NCBI GenBank assembly: GCA_905235875.1
Contig: CAJONL010000127.1
Span: 1-5,845 of the forward strand
DNA: 5,845 nucleotides
DNA from: an uncultured Bacilli bacterium
GTDB lineage: Bacteria; Bacillota_I; Bacilli_A; RF39; UBA660
Direction: 5' to 3'
Notes under the pieces: model-generated
The model's input: only the letters and a program-made list of their open reading frames with translations
Told to the model about the DNA's origin: nothing
Database searches by the model: none
Shown here: in pieces, positions 1 to 5,443 of the stretch
Layout of the letters: every line of letters starts with the position of its first letter
How positions within the stretch are numbered: the stretch's first letter is position 1
Position numbers and translations under genes: made by a program

Positions 1-171
1 CTTATTACTTGATTTGCATTTATACTGTCATCCCAAAAAGATGGAGAATTACACTCTTTTTCTAACCTTTTTATTTCTTCAAGTTTAGAATCTACTTCAA
101 AGTAACCTCCATAAATCTTTTATTTTATCAAAATTTTCACTTAAACTTTTTCTTATTTGATTTTTATCCAT
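1..171 (-). CDS. prfB: Peptide chain release factor 2 (RF2), N-terminal part, made by +1 programmed frameshift; runs off the left edge
   Basis: RF2 recognises UAA and UGA stop codons in the ribosome and triggers peptide release. The reading frame starts at ATG 171-169 behind a strong SD (GGGAGG, 183-178, 6-nt spacer). It runs 24 codons, ending in LWRLL, to an in-frame TGA at 99-97. Skipping the single T at 99 opens a second frame from 98 to the window edge. That frame gives 32 residues beginning EVDSKLEEIKRLEKE and containing SPSFWDD, the FWDD hallmark near the start of RF2. The stop at codon 25, the CTT-TGA slip site and the upstream GGAGG match the known prfB autoregulatory frameshift, so this is a normal gene and not a broken one. 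Only about 56 residues are visible; the GGQ and SPF motifs would lie outside the window. The gene follows gtrA by 29 nt with no terminator between them. The identification rests on the recoding site plus FWDD. Confidence 0.92.
97..111 (-). promoter_or_regulatory. prfB: prfB programmed +1 ribosomal frameshift site (SD-like GGAGG, CTT slip codon, UGA)
   Basis: Read on the minus strand the site is TGG AGG TTA CTT TGA, followed by A. The internal SD-like GGAGG (110-106) lies three bases upstream of the CTT slip codon (102-100), the same spacing as in the Escherichia coli site. The UGA is at 99-97. In the established mechanism, scarce RF2 leaves the ribosome paused on UGA; pairing of the SD-like element with 16S rRNA then drives the CUU-decoding tRNA one base forward onto UUU. 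RF2 thus limits its own synthesis. The +1 frame reads straight into RF2 sequence. Confidence 0.9.
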
Positions 172-200
172 AAATAGCCTCCCTAAAAAATTAACAATTA

Positions 201-602
201 TTATTTATTATCCCTATCATCAATAGTTTTGCCAAATACTATAAATCTTTGATATAAAAATTCTGTTATAAAGTTTAAAATCATACTACTTATTTCAACT
301 ATATATTTATTTACAGCTACATATTTAACTAAATAGTGCCCTCCAATAGTTGTGATAGGAGTAAAAATAGAATAGTATAAAAGAACTAATAATAAAGAAG
401 TAGAATAATTTTTAGAAGATTTAAATGTAAATTTCCTATTAAAGGTTAAATTCCATATAACAGATAAAATAAGACTAATTAAATAACAAGTCCAATATTC
501 CCATTTTATTACTTCTGTAAATAAAGTAAATGATCCAATTTGAATTAGTCCTGCGCTAATAGAAAAAAATAAAAATTTTAAAAATCTGAAGAATTCTTTC
601 AT
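201..602 (-). CDS. GtrA-family four-span membrane protein
   Basis: GtrA-family proteins (PF04138) are small inner-membrane proteins. Members have been linked to flipping polyprenyl-phosphate-linked sugars or to cell-surface polysaccharide and teichoic-acid glycosylation. Four hydrophobic segments are visible at about residues 7-29, 36-54, 68-92 and 100-117. The family signatures are present: NLTFNRKFTF after helix 2 (about 51-60) and YQRFIVF after helix 4 (about 117-123). The length of 133 residues is normal. An in-frame ATG at 614 would add MVSK. I prefer ATG 602 because GGTGAG (612-607) sits just upstream as an SD, and because the predicted transcript start near 619 would leave only about 5 nt before ATG 614. 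There is no neighbouring glycosyltransferase, so the substrate is unknown. prfB starts 29 nt downstream and is probably at least partly co-transcribed. Confidence 0.87.
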   Translation of the reverse strand: MKEFFRFLKFLFFSISAGLIQIGSFTLFTEVIKWEYWTCYLISLILSVIWNLTFNRKFTFKSSKNYSTSLLLVLLYYSIFTPITTIGGHYLVKYVAVNKYIVEISSMILNFITEFLYQRFIVFGKTIDDRDNK

Positions 603-625
603 TTTACTCACCATTACCTTAATAT

Positions 626-654
626 ATTATATCATTAAGAAATGAATGTTTAAA
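626..654 (-). promoter_or_regulatory. Candidate sigma-A promoter with extended -10 for gtrA (and possibly prfB)
   Basis: On the minus strand TTTAAA (654-649, 4 of 6 matches to TTGACA) is followed after 17 nt by a perfect TATAAT (631-626). The -10 carries a TGn extension (TGA, 634-632). Transcription would start near 619, giving a short leader that contains GGTGAG ahead of ATG 602. A small inverted repeat, TCATT-tctt-AATGA (645-632), lies in the spacer and touches the extended -10. Confidence 0.55.
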
Positions 655-670
655 GTAAAAATAAAATAAA

Positions 671-2173
671 TCAAAGAAGTGGTGCAAAAAGTCTAAGGAG
701 ACCTTGCCCAATATTTTTTAAAATACCTGGCTTTATTATTTCTAATTCTTGTTCTTTAGAATCATCTAAAGTATTATCAAAATCTTCTTTTATATTATTT
801 AATTCGCTTACATTTTCCATATATATTCCATTTTCAAAGTGTAAATACAAACTACGATAATCTAAATTTATTGTACCGACAACTCCTCTTATATCATCTG
901 ATAAAATAACTTTTGAATGAACAAAACCTTTTTTATATTTATATATTTTCACTCCACCTTCAATTAATGTTTTAAAATAAGATTTAGTTTGACTATAAAC
1001 TATTTTTTTATCAGGAATACCAGGAACAATTATTTTAATATCTACCCCTCTTTTTGAAGCTCTAAGAAGCGAATTAATCATATCAGTATCTATTATTAAA
1101 TACGGTGTCATTATATATAAGTATTTTTTAGAGCTATTTATAATATTTAAGTAAACGTCTTCACCAATTAGATCTCTATGTAATGGAGCTACTCCAAAAG
1201 GAGCTGTATATCCATCAGGTTTAATCTTATCTTTAAAATCATATTTAAATTTTAATATATTCTTATCCTCATTATTATTAGCATTCCACATCGTAAGAAA
1301 CATAACAGTCATGTTCCATACTGCATGTCCTACTACTTTAATCCCATTATCTTTCCATACACCAAAACGACTTATTAAATTAATGTACTCATCGCTTAAA
1401 TTAACTCCTCCTGAAAATGCAACCCTTCCATCAATTATAGTCATCTTTCTATGATCTCTGTTATTCATAAATATACCTTTAAAAGGTGAAAGTTCATTAA
1501 ATGCAATACATTTTATTCCAAAACTATTTAATTCTTTTGGAAACTTAGGAGATAACATCCCAAGTGAGCCCATATCATCGTATAATACTCTAACATCCAA
1601 TCCTTGAGCTGCTTTTTCCTTTAAAATATCAAGTATCCCATTCCACATCTTACCTTTATTTATTATAAAGTATTCCAAAAAAATAAATTTCTTTGCTTTT
1701 TTAAGTTCTTTTAAAAGTTCTGGATAAAACTTTTCACCAAAATTATAATAAGTAACTTCATTATTGCAACTTACAGGGCAACCTGCACGATTAATAATAT
1801 ATTTTAAGTTATCCATATCACTTTTTTCAATTTCATTATTTATTTTACTATCTTGTATTAAAAAAGAATCATATTCATCTTCTACTTTAAAAATCCTTCT
1901 TAAAAGTTTATTTCTTGAATAATTTCTACCTAATGTAATATAAAAAACCGTACCAAATATAGGAAATAAAAGTATTAATATAATCCATGGTACATCTTTC
2001 GATAACTTAGTACTATCTTTTAATATTGATAAAACTATAGAAACACTTAAAACAGTATAAAATAAATTTATAATAGTAACATGTTCATAAAAATAAAGTC
2101 TTATCATTATCGCAGACCCAAATTGAAGCATAAAACCTAATAAAACTATTATAAGTCTTTTTATTGCATTCAT
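671..2173 (-). CDS. cls: Cardiolipin synthase, phospholipase D superfamily
   Basis: This membrane enzyme joins two phosphatidylglycerol molecules to give cardiolipin and glycerol. The 500-residue length is typical. N-terminal hydrophobic segments lie at about residues 4-28, 33-51 and 61-82, and the PLDc_N-type segment ends with PIFGTVFYITLG. Two PLD catalytic domains follow. The first HxKx4D motif is H241, K243 and D248, followed by SGGVNLSDEY; the second is H419, K421 and D426, followed by GTINLDYRS. The C-terminus, LLRLFAPLL, is the usual Cls ending. All catalytic residues are intact. An in-frame GTG at 2182 would add three residues but falls inside the SD, so ATG 2173 is the better start. 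It is probably transcribed alone from a promoter near 2204, and gtrA lies 68 nt downstream. No obvious intrinsic terminator follows it. Clostridia can carry several cls paralogues; which one this is cannot be told here. Confidence 0.95.
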   Translation of the reverse strand: MNAIKRLIIVLLGFMLQFGSAIMIRLYFYEHVTIINLFYTVLSVSIVLSILKDSTKLSKDVPWIILILLFPIFGTVFYITLGRNYSRNKLLRRIFKVEDEYDSFLIQDSKINNEIEKSDMDNLKYIINRAGCPVSCNNEVTYYNFGEKFYPELLKELKKAKKFIFLEYFIINKGKMWNGILDILKEKAAQGLDVRVLYDDMGSLGMLSPKFPKELNSFGIKCIAFNELSPFKGIFMNNRDHRKMTIIDGRVAFSGGVNLSDEYINLISRFGVWKDNGIKVVGHAVWNMTVMFLTMWNANNNEDKNILKFKYDFKDKIKPDGYTAPFGVAPLHRDLIGEDVYLNIINSSKKYLYIMTPYLIIDTDMINSLLRASKRGVDIKIIVPGIPDKKIVYSQTKSYFKTLIEGGVKIYKYKKGFVHSKVILSDDIRGVVGTINLDYRSLYLHFENGIYMENVSELNNIKEDFDNTLDDSKEQELEIIKPGILKNIGQGLLRLFAPLL

Positions 2174-2179
2174 ATTTTT

Positions 2180-2185
2180 CACCCC
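2180..2185 (-). promoter_or_regulatory. cls ribosome binding site that decides the start
   Basis: The minus strand reads GGGGTG, then six bases (AAAAAT), then ATG at 2173-2171. The alternative GTG start (2182-2180) is the last three bases of this SD and has no SD of its own at a normal distance. ATG 2173 is therefore preferred. Confidence 0.7.
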
Positions 2186-2203
2186 ATTAATTTATATGAA
2201 ACT

Positions 2204-2209
2204 ATTATA
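2204..2209 (-). promoter_or_regulatory. Candidate cls promoter -10 element
   Basis: There is a perfect TATAAT on the minus strand, 30 nt upstream of the preferred cls start. Transcription would begin near 2197 and leave a leader of about 24 nt containing the GGGGTG SD. No good -35 is visible at 16-18 nt (TTTTAT at 2232-2227 is poor), and there is no TGn extension, so this is only moderately supported. Confidence 0.42.
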
Positions 2210-2560
2210 TACTATTTAGTAAAATTATAAAAGAAAAATATTATTATTTGATACCTTTAATAAACCTTATTTCTAATACCTATAAGTCTATTGTTTTAAC
2301 TAACTATTATAAGCAATTCATTTCATCATATTTGTATTACACACCCAATATTCAACTTTACATTATTATTCTAATCCATATTTTTACAATTAAATGTCAC
2401 TATTTCTTATAACAAAAATAATTATCATTCTTTTTAAATGAGATAAAAGCATCAAAACAGATAACAAAAAATGAGCTGTAAGAACATAAAATACGTACAA
2501 AAATATATATTATCATTAAATAATGTAAATAAATATTAGTTTAAAAATAGAATACTATAA
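2210..2560. other. Gene-free intergenic stretch between the gpx unit and cls
   Basis: About 350 bp of highly A+T-rich DNA lies between the terminator at 2561-2594 and the cls promoter. I find no coding region with an SD; the few ATG-initiated frames I read through are 22 codons or shorter. No clear riboswitch, RNA gene or further strong terminator is visible. It holds a second TATAATAGTT (2311-2302), identical to the cls -10 region at 2209-2200. It also holds two TGATAAT heptamers (2427-2421 and 2515-2509) that resemble Fur-family half sites but may be chance in such A+T-rich sequence. Confidence 0.6.
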
Positions 2561-2594
2561 TAAAAAAGTATCAGTAGAATATCCTACTAATACT
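2561..2594 (-). terminator. Intrinsic terminator of the gpx-membrane protein unit
   Basis: The minus-strand RNA forms an 11-bp stem, AGTATTAGTAG paired with CTACTGATACT, with a 6-nt loop (GATATT), followed at once by a run of U. The one imperfect position is a U-G wobble on the minus-strand RNA but would be an A-C mismatch on the plus strand, which supports the direction. The first stem arm overlaps the stop codon (TAG, 2595-2593) of the preceding gene by two bases. Confidence 0.85.
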
Positions 2595-2985
2595 ATTTTA
2601 TGAAAAATGGTTTAAGAATTATCTTAATTTCAGTTTTAGATTCTATTTTTTCTATTACATATAATCCTAAATCATAAGTAGTAATTTGCTTATTTTTAGT
2701 TCTTTCAATATCAGAATTTAAATACCACATAGGCTGCTTATTATCTTTAATTTGTCCAACATCAATGACACCTACAAAAGTTTCAATTAAAATTAATAAA
2801 ATAGCTAAAATTAAAATAACAATACCTATTATTCTTAGAGAATTATTTTTTTTAGACTTAAAATTATGTCCTGACTCTTCACTATAATTAGGCTGTTCTT
2901 TTAACTCTATTTTTGATTCAGTTTTAAATTCTTCCTGTGGTGTTTCTTCACCATTAATATCAAGTATTTCTGTATCATTACCCAT
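2593..2985 (-). CDS. Small acidic single-span membrane protein of unknown function
   Basis: I do not recognise a named family in this 130-residue protein. Residues 1-40 are rich in Glu, Asp and Gln and look unstructured. A short basic patch (FKSKKNN, about 42-48) precedes one strongly hydrophobic helix (about 49-74, ILILAILLILIETF core). The basic patch predicts the acidic N-terminus inside and the C-terminus outside. The roughly 55-residue outer part contains QPMWYLN, TTYDLGLYVIEKIES and ends KPFFIK. It resembles, in general architecture, short clostridial membrane proteins with a YGLxYxxI-type tail; this is an impression, not a match. The start has a perfect AGGAGG SD (2997-2992) with a 6-nt spacer. 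It lies 29 nt downstream of gpx and directly before a terminator, so it is very likely co-transcribed with gpx. Its role is unknown. Confidence 0.8.
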   Translation of the reverse strand: MGNDTEILDINGEETPQEEFKTESKIELKEQPNYSEESGHNFKSKKNNSLRIIGIVILILAILLILIETFVGVIDVGQIKDNKQPMWYLNSDIERTKNKQITTYDLGLYVIEKIESKTEIKIILKPFFIK

Positions 2986-3014
2986 TTCATTCCTCCTATA
3001 TAAAGATTTATTTA

Positions 3015-3560
3015 TTATTTATTAAGTACTTCCTTTATTTTTTCTTCCATATCTTCAGGTTTAAATGTTGGTGAATACCTTTCAACTACATTTCCCGATT
3101 TACTAATCAAAAATTTTGTAAAGTTCCACTTTATATCTTCTTTATTTTTATATGTTTTACTTATTTTTTCAATAGCTTTCATAGCAATTTTATTTTTAGT
3201 ACCCTTTATTAAGTCATCTGAGATAGATTTTTTTAAAAATGTATACAACGGCAATTCTTTTTCACCATTAACATCTATTTTTGAAAATTGATCAAAAGAC
3301 GTGTTATATTCTAGTGCACAAAAATTATGTATTTCTTCATCAGTACCAGGAGCTTGATTTCCAAATTGGTTACAAGGAAAATCTAATATTTCCAATCCTT
3401 TATCATGATACTTTTTGTATAGATTTTCTAATCCTTCATATTGTGAAGTAAATCCACAACCAGTAGCAGTATTAACAATAATTAAAACCTTACCTTTATA
3501 ATCACATAAACTTATATTTTTGCCATCCCTATTTTTAAAACTATAATCATAAATCGACAT
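3015..3560 (-). CDS. Glutathione peroxidase family protein, Cys-type (probably thioredoxin-dependent)
   Basis: This cytosolic enzyme reduces hydrogen peroxide and organic hydroperoxides. Landmarks are the peroxidatic C35 in TGCGFTSQY (codon TGT, so not selenocysteine), FPCNQFGNQ with Q69, and W145-N146 in KWNFTKFLI. Together these give the Cys-Gln-Trp-Asn tetrad of the family. C81 in NFCALEYNTSF aligns with the resolving Cys of atypical 2-Cys members such as yeast Gpx3, so thioredoxin is the likely reductant (inference from family). At 181 residues it is about 20 longer than typical bacterial members. The extra length is a Lys-rich, probably helical stretch around residues 110-142. The start has SD AAGGTG (3571-3566) 5 nt upstream. 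The small membrane protein gene follows by 29 nt. Control by a peroxide regulator is plausible, but no convincing operator was found. Confidence 0.94.
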   Translation of the reverse strand: MSIYDYSFKNRDGKNISLCDYKGKVLIIVNTATGCGFTSQYEGLENLYKKYHDKGLEILDFPCNQFGNQAPGTDEEIHNFCALEYNTSFDQFSKIDVNGEKELPLYTFLKKSISDDLIKGTKNKIAMKAIEKISKTYKNKEDIKWNFTKFLISKSGNVVERYSPTFKPEDMEEKIKEVLNK

Positions 3561-3584
3561 ACTAACACCTTACATTTTTATTCT

Positions 3585-3613
3585 ATCATAAAATACTAAT
3601 AATACTAATTAAA
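3585..3613 (-). promoter_or_regulatory. Weak candidate promoter for gpx
   Basis: In the 107-bp gap between the yjbR-like gene and gpx the minus strand carries TATGAT (3590-3585), 17 nt after TTTAAT (3613-3608). Each element matches the sigma-A consensus only partly. A tandem repeat of ATTAGTATT (3609-3592) fills the spacer. The position, about 25 nt before the gpx start, is sensible, but the sequence is so A+T-rich that chance matches are expected. No terminator separates gpx from the upstream gene, so read-through is an alternative. Confidence 0.28.
3592..3609. repeat. Two tandem copies of a 9-bp repeat upstream of gpx
   Basis: AATACTAAT (plus strand) occurs twice with no gap, at 3592-3600 and 3601-3609. 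It lies between the candidate -35 and -10 of gpx. It could be replication slippage or two adjacent regulator half sites; the sequence alone does not decide. Confidence 0.6.
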
Positions 3614-3667
3614 ACTTATTATTTAATAAATATTTTATATGATTGTTTACTTTTGAAAGTCCTCTTA

Positions 3668-4357
3668 TTAATTTGTCTCAGGATCATTAACTATATTATA
3701 GGATTCATCTAATAAAGAGATAATATCTTCATCTTTTAAAGTATCATCTAAAATTATTGAAATCCAATCTTTTTTATTCATATGATATGCTTTATAAAAT
3801 CCATCTTTATCTAATAAATCTTTAACTTTTTGTTCATTTAGTTTTACATTTATTATTTCAACTTCTCCATTCTTTGAACTAATTTTAGATAAATCAATAT
3901 TCATAATAATAGCATACCATTTATCATTAAACTCATTTCTAAAAACTGCATATCCAGGAAATTTACTCCATAAAAATTCCGGTTTACTACTATATTTATT
4001 TTTTATATACAAGTAAATCCTATTAGATTGATTAAATATAAAATAATTATCTATAAAACAATGCTTTTTAATATCTTTTAAAATATCTTTATAACTTTTT
4101 CTAACTCTATTTACAAATTCTCCTTCAATCTTAGTTCTTAGATTTATATACTCTTCATCAACTAGTAAATCTATAACTTTGCCACTTACAATACCTTTTT
4201 TGTCAATAATAACAACTGCTTTAAAATCATTATTTAAAAACTTTTTTTCATATACAAAACTATCACTTTTCTTTATAAAACCATAATCTTCTAATTTATC
4301 AAAAGACACATTAGATCTTTTAAAAATACTATTTTCAATACTTTCCATAAATGTCAT
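3668..4357 (-). CDS. MmcQ/YjbR family protein
   Basis: The C-terminal half (about residues 115-225) is an MmcQ/YjbR (DUF419) domain, a CyaY-like fold found in many bacteria with no firmly assigned reaction; DNA binding has been suggested for some members. Visible signatures are the FPGYAVFRNEFNDKWYAII strand pair (about 133-151) and YHMNKKDWISI (about 191-201). The latter carries the family's His-Met-Asn-Lys...Trp core (H192, M193, N194, K195, W198). The N-terminal 100 residues form a second, conserved-looking region that includes FKRSNVSFDKLEDYGF (about 12-27), seen in clostridial long versions of this family. The start is uncertain: SD AAGGA (4366-4362) is 4 nt from ATG 4357 and 13 nt from the in-frame ATG at 4348. 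It lies 18 nt after the methyltransferase gene and is probably in the same transcript. Confidence 0.86.
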   Translation of the reverse strand: MTFMESIENSIFKRSNVSFDKLEDYGFIKKSDSFVYEKKFLNNDFKAVVIIDKKGIVSGKVIDLLVDEEYINLRTKIEGEFVNRVRKSYKDILKDIKKHCFIDNYFIFNQSNRIYLYIKNKYSSKPEFLWSKFPGYAVFRNEFNDKWYAIIMNIDLSKISSKNGEVEIINVKLNEQKVKDLLDKDGFYKAYHMNKKDWISIILDDTLKDEDIISLLDESYNIVNDPETN

Positions 4358-4375
4358 AACTTCCTTTATAAATGT

Positions 4376-5047
4376 TTACCATACAAAAGGTATTAACTTA
4401 TATTTCACTTTATTTTTATATTCTTTATAGCCTTTTAATTCTTTTTCCAAAACTTTTTCTTCATTATTAATTCGTTTACAAATTATAATAGGGTAAACTA
4501 AAAATATAAAAAATGAAATAATAGAATCAAGAATTAGAGGTATAGATAAAAATAAAAATATTGTAACAAAATACATAGGATGCCTTACTATTTTATATAA
4601 ACCTGTATCTACAACTTTCTGATTTTTTTGTACTTCAATAGTTCTTGATAAATAAGTATTTTCTCTTAAAACCTCAGCATATAAAATATACGATAATATA
4701 AAAACTATAGAAGAAATAATAATTATACTATTAGGTAAATGAATTAGATTAAATCTATAGTTTAAACCTGCAGTAACAAAGCCAAGTAAAAACATTCCAC
4801 TACTTAAAAGTACAACTATTTTTTGAGTTATAACTTTTTCACGAGCATTAAGTCTACTTCTTAATAACTCAGGATTATATATCATCATAATTATCCCAGT
4901 GATAAACATTGGTATAAAAAGTAGTAACATAAATAGCCATCCATTATAATATTTTAATGTACCAGCAGGTATAAATAATAATAGTCCGACTATTAAAACA
5001 CCAAGTAGGTATTTTATAATTGCATTAAAAAATAGCTTTAAATCCAT
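4376..5047 (-). CDS. Integral-membrane methyltransferase of the isoprenylcysteine carboxyl methyltransferase (ICMT/PEMT) superfamily
   Basis: About five hydrophobic segments are visible (roughly residues 5-28, 35-56, 75-94, 105-125 and 158-188). The C-terminal catalytic part is characteristic: VVDTGLYKIVRHPMY (145-159) with the RHPxY core at 155-159, then RINNEEKVLEKELKGYKEY (192-210) with the conserved Arg and Glu-Glu and a trailing Tyr. In the superfamily these elements hold S-adenosylmethionine and methylate a membrane-embedded substrate. Bacteria lack CaaX prenyl-proteins, so the substrate here is probably a lipid, isoprenoid or small molecule; it cannot be named. At 223 residues it is complete. 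The start has SD AGGAG (5060-5056) 8 nt upstream of ATG 5047. It begins just after the terminator of the previous unit and is followed after 18 nt by the MmcQ/YjbR gene. Confidence 0.9.
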   Translation of the reverse strand: MDLKLFFNAIIKYLLGVLIVGLLLFIPAGTLKYYNGWLFMLLLFIPMFITGIIMMIYNPELLRSRLNAREKVITQKIVVLLSSGMFLLGFVTAGLNYRFNLIHLPNSIIIISSIVFILSYILYAEVLRENTYLSRTIEVQKNQKVVDTGLYKIVRHPMYFVTIFLFLSIPLILDSIISFFIFLVYPIIICKRINNEEKVLEKELKGYKEYKNKVKYKLIPFVW

Positions 5048-5066
5048 ATATCATTCTCCTGTCACA

Positions 5067-5075
5067 ATTATAGCA
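5067..5075 (-). promoter_or_regulatory. Candidate extended -10 element upstream of the ICMT-like gene
   Basis: The minus strand reads TGCTATAAT, a perfect TATAAT with a TGn extension, immediately after the terminator of the upstream unit. No good -35 is seen. Initiation about 7 nt downstream would fall near 5060, so the AGGAG SD would lie at the extreme 5' end of the RNA; this weakens the call. The element is flanked by a direct repeat ATTGTG (5079-5074 and 5068-5063). Confidence 0.38.
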
Positions 5076-5079
5076 CAAT

Positions 5080-5102
5080 AAAAACAGATTTTTATCTGTT
5101 TT
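5080..5102 (-). terminator. Intrinsic terminator after the ABM-fold gene
   Basis: The minus-strand RNA forms a perfect 9-bp stem, AAAACAGAU with AUCUGUUUU, closed by an AAAA loop. The U run of the second arm extends one base and is followed by AUU. It lies 41 nt after the stop codon of the ABM-fold gene and separates that unit from the methyltransferase gene. On the plus strand no T run follows the hairpin, so it is directional. Confidence 0.8.
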
Positions 5103-5143
5103 ATGTAAAAAAATATTTAAAGAAATAAAAGAACTATTCTAGA

Positions 5144-5443
5144 CTATTTATTATTATATTCAATAAACTGTTCTACTCTCATTTTTAAATTATATTTATC
5201 TCTTAGTTCAGCAATACTTTTCATCATATCTGATTTATGATGTAGATCTAACGCTTCTTTATTTTTCCATTTATCGATTAATAGTACAGTTTCTTCATCA
5301 TCAATTGGAAAAAAATAATCATATCGCTCATTTCCATCCTCATTTCTAATCTTTTCAACTAATCCAGTTGAAATCATTTCGTTAACAAATTTTTTAGCAC
5401 TACCATTTTTCCCAGTATAATATATATTAATAATAAGACTCAT
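5144..5443 (-). CDS. Antibiotic biosynthesis monooxygenase (ABM) fold protein, YgiN-like
   Basis: This is a 99-residue single-domain protein of the dimeric alpha-beta barrel type (PF03992). Family members include cofactor-free monooxygenases acting on quinols or polyketides, haem-degrading enzymes and proteins of unknown role. The pattern seen is an initial strand (MSLIINIYYTG), a helix (about 14-32), a strand pair ending ETVLLIDKWKNKEALDLHHKS (about 51-71; the W-x-n-x-x-A-x-x-x-H block is the family signature), a further helix, and a last strand MRVEQFIEY (88-96). The start overlaps the stop of the upstream acetyltransferase remnant as ATGA, and an AGTGAG SD lies inside that gene, so translational coupling is likely. 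A terminator follows. The reaction cannot be assigned, and the family name does not imply antibiotic synthesis here. Confidence 0.85.
   Translation of the reverse strand: MSLIINIYYTGKNGSAKKFVNEMISTGLVEKIRNEDGNERYDYFFPIDDEETVLLIDKWKNKEALDLHHKSDMMKSIAELRDKYNLKMRVEQFIEYNNK

Noticed and set aside
97..99. In-frame TGA in prfB as a mutation making a pseudogene
   Set aside because: Its position at codon 25, the CTT slip codon and the SD-like GGAGG match the conserved prfB recoding site.
2171..2182. GTG at 2182 as the cls start
   Set aside because: The GTG is part of the GGGGTG SD for ATG 2173, which has ideal 6-nt spacing.
2471..2539. 22-codon plus-strand frame (MSCKNIKY...) in the gene-free gap
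   Set aside because: No SD upstream, no promoter, opposite to all neighbours, and no recognisable peptide family.
3453..3458. Possible selenocysteine at the peroxidase active site
   Set aside because: The codon at the catalytic position is TGT (Cys), not TGA.
3616..3629. TTATT-n4-AATAA inverted repeat upstream of gpx as a PerR box
   Set aside because: It is 14 nt and does not fit the 7-1-7 TTATAATnATTATAA pattern; such AT palindromes are expected often at this base composition.
3649..3660. Palindrome ACTTTTGAAAGT after the MmcQ/YjbR gene as a terminator
   Set aside because: The loop would be only two bases and no T run follows on the minus strand.
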